The position numbers were made by a program, and so were the translations under genes. A stretch of DNA of 64,000 bases. Origin: Cymbidium sinense. Taxonomy: Eukaryota > Streptophyta > Magnoliopsida > Asparagales > Orchidaceae. The stretch covers positions 106,457,121-106,521,120 of the forward strand of contig CM038222.1 in NCBI GenBank assembly GCA_021442155.1, read 5' to 3'. The notes under the pieces are model-generated. The model ran no database searches. It was not told the origin of the DNA and was given only the letters and a program-made list of their open reading frames with translations. Shown in pieces: positions 61,899-64,000 of the stretch (positions are counted from its first letter, which is position 1; each line of letters opens with the position of its first letter).

Positions 61899-61906
61899 TA
61901 TTTATA
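61899..61906 (-). promoter_or_regulatory. TATA box of Z2 antisense ORF
   Basis: Minus-strand TATAAATA, 100 bases before the ATG at 61799, followed by a CT-rich leader (GCTCTCTTAGCTCTATTCTTC). Confidence 0.7.
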
Positions 61907-61909
61907 AAT

Positions 61910-62335
61910 CAGACGTAGCACTGCGGCGCCCACACATGGCGCTAAGGTGCTGGCCTCTCAGGTTGTAGAACATGGCAATAACTTTGCAGTGCCAAGGCAC
62001 TCGTCTACTTATCCTATCAATTATTATGTAGTCAAAAAGATAAATTTATTATAATAAATTTTATAACTGACATGAATAAAAAGTTTTGTAATGTTATGGT
62101 GCCCATTAAAATGAATTTGTGTTTCCCCTTTAATCACTGTACAACTATTAAGAATCTTGGCCAGCATCACAATGCTACAAGGCGATGCTATGGCATTATT
62201 GAAATGGTCAAATAGACCAATAATGCTAGTGTCGTGAAGTTACCCAGGCAACACCAAGGCACTGGACCTCACAGCTCACATATACACCTAGGCTACCACC
62301 TAAGTAGTTGTGCCTAGGTGACGTATCCCAATGCA
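61910..62335. repeat. Palindrome cluster upstream of Z2 antisense ORF
   Basis: About ten family members directly behind the TATA box, for example AGCACTGCGGCGCC (61918), CAGTGCCAAGGCACT (61987) and GTGCCTAGGTGAC (62308). Equivalent to 56290-56890 in Z1. Confidence 0.75.
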
Positions 62336-62342
62336 AAGTGTT

Positions 62343-62372
62343 GCCTCTTAAATATAATATAATATAATATAA
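62343..62372. repeat. (TAATA)n short tandem repeat
   Basis: About four to five units of ATAATATAAT-type repeat at 62350-62372, followed by an A-run. Confidence 0.85.
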
Positions 62373-62389
62373 TAAAAAAAAGTTGGACT

Positions 62390-62800
62390 TTAACCCCATT
62401 TTTTCATTCCAAACTGATATAAGCTCAACCTCTTATTCAATCACCATGTGAACACCTACCCGTTTGTTATATGGACTCTTTATAATTTGTTCACCATCCA
62501 AACAAATTTATATCCATTCACCATGTGGATAACCCTAATTTTGGAATTCCTAAAGGATGTAAGTCTAACCTTCTATCTTTTCACCATGTGAACATTTATC
62601 CATTTGATATGCAAACTCTTTATAATTCATTCGCCATGCAAACAAATTTATATTCATCCACTGTGTAGACAACCCTAATTTTGGCATTCCAAAGGAATGC
62701 AAGCTTATCTTTATATTTGTTCACCATGTGAGAATGTGTTCATTCCCATGAAAATGAATGCCTTATAATCTTTTCACCATGTAAACACTCTTACACCACT
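62390..62800. repeat. Tandem repeat, about 140 bp x 3, with TTCACCATGTGAA palindromes
   Basis: 'CCCTAATTTTGG' occurs at 62533 and 62673, 140 apart. TCACCATGTGAAC-like words recur near 62442, 62491, 62519, 62581, 62631, 62657, 62721 and 62773. The best form, TTCAC-CAT-GTGAA, is a perfect palindrome around a 3-base centre. Confidence 0.8.
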
Positions 62801-63261
62801 TACACTAAAATTTTAAATTTACTTGAGATACTTGAAACCCATGACTATTAATCAAATTCCATGGACATTACGGCTATGTCTCTCTGATGTTGGTAGACTG
62901 GAATAACGCAGTCCCAGGATGATAGAACCTTGGGATCTTGATCAAGATTACACTCATATTTTTTTCTAAGCAGTCATCTGAATCACACTATACCTTTAAG
63001 ACACCTAATGCATATCAGATAAATATGTTTCTTCCAACCTTAATCGAGAGTACTCTCTTGCTGTGTTAAGAGGGGTGATTAACTATGGAAGCTTGCATCC
63101 ATAGGAAGTAGAACCCAGATCAAAATAAACCATAACATGATGTTAGGAAAAATTTGGTTGAATATATACCAATCTGCCTCACTAAAGAACATACTCCTAC
63201 CCATCTCTATAAAGATGGTAGAGCACATCCTCGATGGAGGTTTTTCTAAGCGATCAAATTT

Positions 63262-63280
63262 TTGGTGACTCTACTAGGGA
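63262..63280 (+). promoter_or_regulatory. Z2 primer-binding site
   Basis: TTGGTGACTCTACTAGGGA, five bases after the LTR end CA at 63256. It matches the T site (TAGCGACTCCACTAGGGAT on the minus strand) at 15 or more positions, and the 'CTCTCTCCATCTTTGGT' phrase follows both. Confidence 0.8.
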
Positions 63281-64000
63281 TTGCTTCTCTCTCCATCTTT
63301 GGTTGAAAAATTAGAAAGATAAATGGTGTCCTAGGAATATCTTGGGTTGTATTCCGTAGATTTTTTTATTCTAATAGAACCTGAACTTAAATTTACCCTC
63401 AAATTCGAAGTCTTCCATTGCAAACTCAATCAGTATAATGATTGTCTAATTATGGGAGGGATCCATTATCATATTCCCCCAAGCTATAATTAACATTGGT
63501 TCTGGTGGAGCCATTATACTGTTTGGAACAATCTCCAAAGTTGTCCAATTTTTACCGACTAGACCAATGAATGAATTTATACTCCTAAGGTATACAACAA
63601 AGGAGACAAGTAAATCCTAAATGAACCTAGGCCTAGCACAACCTCAAAGAGAATATCTACCTTTCATAGGTTATCAAAGATAGCCCCACATGTTAAGGAT
63701 AAAATGACAAGCCCAAATTAAAATATGTCATAGTCTACCCACTTAGCACCGCATCTGAGGAATAGAGCCTAGCATAAACTACTATCCTAGCTCCGAGTGG
63801 AAAAAATGACTATGAACCATCTTCTTCGAGCACTAAAATATTCAAGAAAGCTCGAAGGAAATACAATGCCTCTCATAGAGCTATCGGACTGCCTACTCAT
63901 GCTGAGCAGTAATTTGACCCACAGATTGCGGCCAACATACCTATAGGTAACATCTTTGATATGTTGAAATAGGTCAAAAGAAATAACTCTGAATGAGTTA
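63281..64000 (+). other. Z2 interior start (leader, possible gag beginning)
   Basis: 720 bases downstream of the PBS. No long frame. A Ser/Lys-rich open stretch around 63825-63910 might be the N-terminus of Gag, but nothing family-specific is visible. Confidence 0.35.

Larger units (their letters stand above)
58446..63256 (+). repeat. Z2 5' LTR (Tat-type family, plus strand) carrying an antisense ORF
   Basis: 4811 bp. It starts TGTTGACCTCACTTTTAG, close to the T LTR start TGTTGACTTCATTTCTAG, and ends CGATCA before a Tat-type PBS. The first 0.9 kb is rich in TTGACC/GACTTAAA words, as in T. Then come the duplicated promoter block (59391-59712), palindrome clusters, the antisense ORF (61799-60591), the TTCACCATGTGAA array and the conserved U5-like end. 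A gene-sized antisense ORF inside an LTR is unusual. Confidence 0.7.
58446..64000 (+). mobile_element. Element Z2: Tat-type LTR retrotransposon, 5' part
   Basis: LTR, PBS and the first 0.7 kb of interior on the plus strand. The element continues outside the window. Family placement rests on the PBS type, the LTR start and the ACCTTAATCGAGAGT block shared with T. Confidence 0.65.

Noticed and set aside
1..64000. Host single-copy genes, tRNA, rRNA or organelle DNA
   Set aside because: Scanned by eye on both strands. All recognisable coding sequence belongs to transposable elements.

Overview
The window looks like repeat-dense nuclear DNA from a flowering plant, AT-rich, with no recognisable single-copy host gene, tRNA or rRNA. 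The organism is inferred from what the repeats encode: Ty1/copia and Ty3/gypsy Tat-lineage polyproteins, a MULE transposase with a SWIM finger, a plant mobile domain (PMD) protein, and a 'putative plant transposon protein'-like ORF. The species cannot be told from the sequence. Every coding region found is interrupted by stops or frameshifts, so this is decayed transposon DNA.

Layout. (1) 1-7227, element Y: a copia-derived minus-strand element cut by the window edge, with about 3 kb LTRs and gag remnants but no pol. (2) 7228-8654: a piece of the 3' LTR of a second copia element, X. (3) 8655-36480, T: a 27.8 kb minus-strand Ty3/gypsy element of Tat/Ogre type. Reading in its coding direction (high to low coordinates): a 7.7 kb LTR, a PBS, a 2 kb leader made of repeated hairpins, gag, protease, RT, two RNase H domains, integrase, a repeat-filled 3' UTR and a shortened LTR. 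(4) 36486-46061: the rest of X, a gag-pol pseudogene with a 4.1 kb 5' LTR holding a 1.29 kb tandem duplication. (5) 46062-58445, Z1: LTR-like DNA of another Tat-type family on the plus strand, carrying an antisense ORF and split by a MULE. (6) 46585-55018: the MULE, 8434 bp, with terminal inverted repeats, a perfect 9 bp target duplication, a transposase pseudogene, a PMD pseudogene and a tandem array near each end. (7) 58446-64000, Z2: a second plus-strand copy of the Z family, with LTR (58446-63256), PBS and the start of its interior.

The nesting gives an order of events. Z1 is oldest. The MULE inserted on the stop codon of the Z1 antisense ORF, X abuts or entered Z1, and Y and T both entered the X 3' LTR. 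The undisturbed X 5' LTR in the same window is the 'empty site' for the T insertion and for the internal junction of Y.

The most unusual structures are: (a) the T leader, about 20 successive hairpins whose stems change sequence but stay complementary; (b) a family of 14-nt imperfect palindromes built from AGTGC/GCACT and AGCAC/GTGCT, scattered through the Z LTRs around opposed promoters; (c) an LTR-borne antisense gene with its own TATA box in both Z copies; (d) a duplicated plus-strand TATA box inside a perfect palindrome. These come from reading by eye. Boundaries without a TG/CA end, target duplication or repeat junction are approximate.
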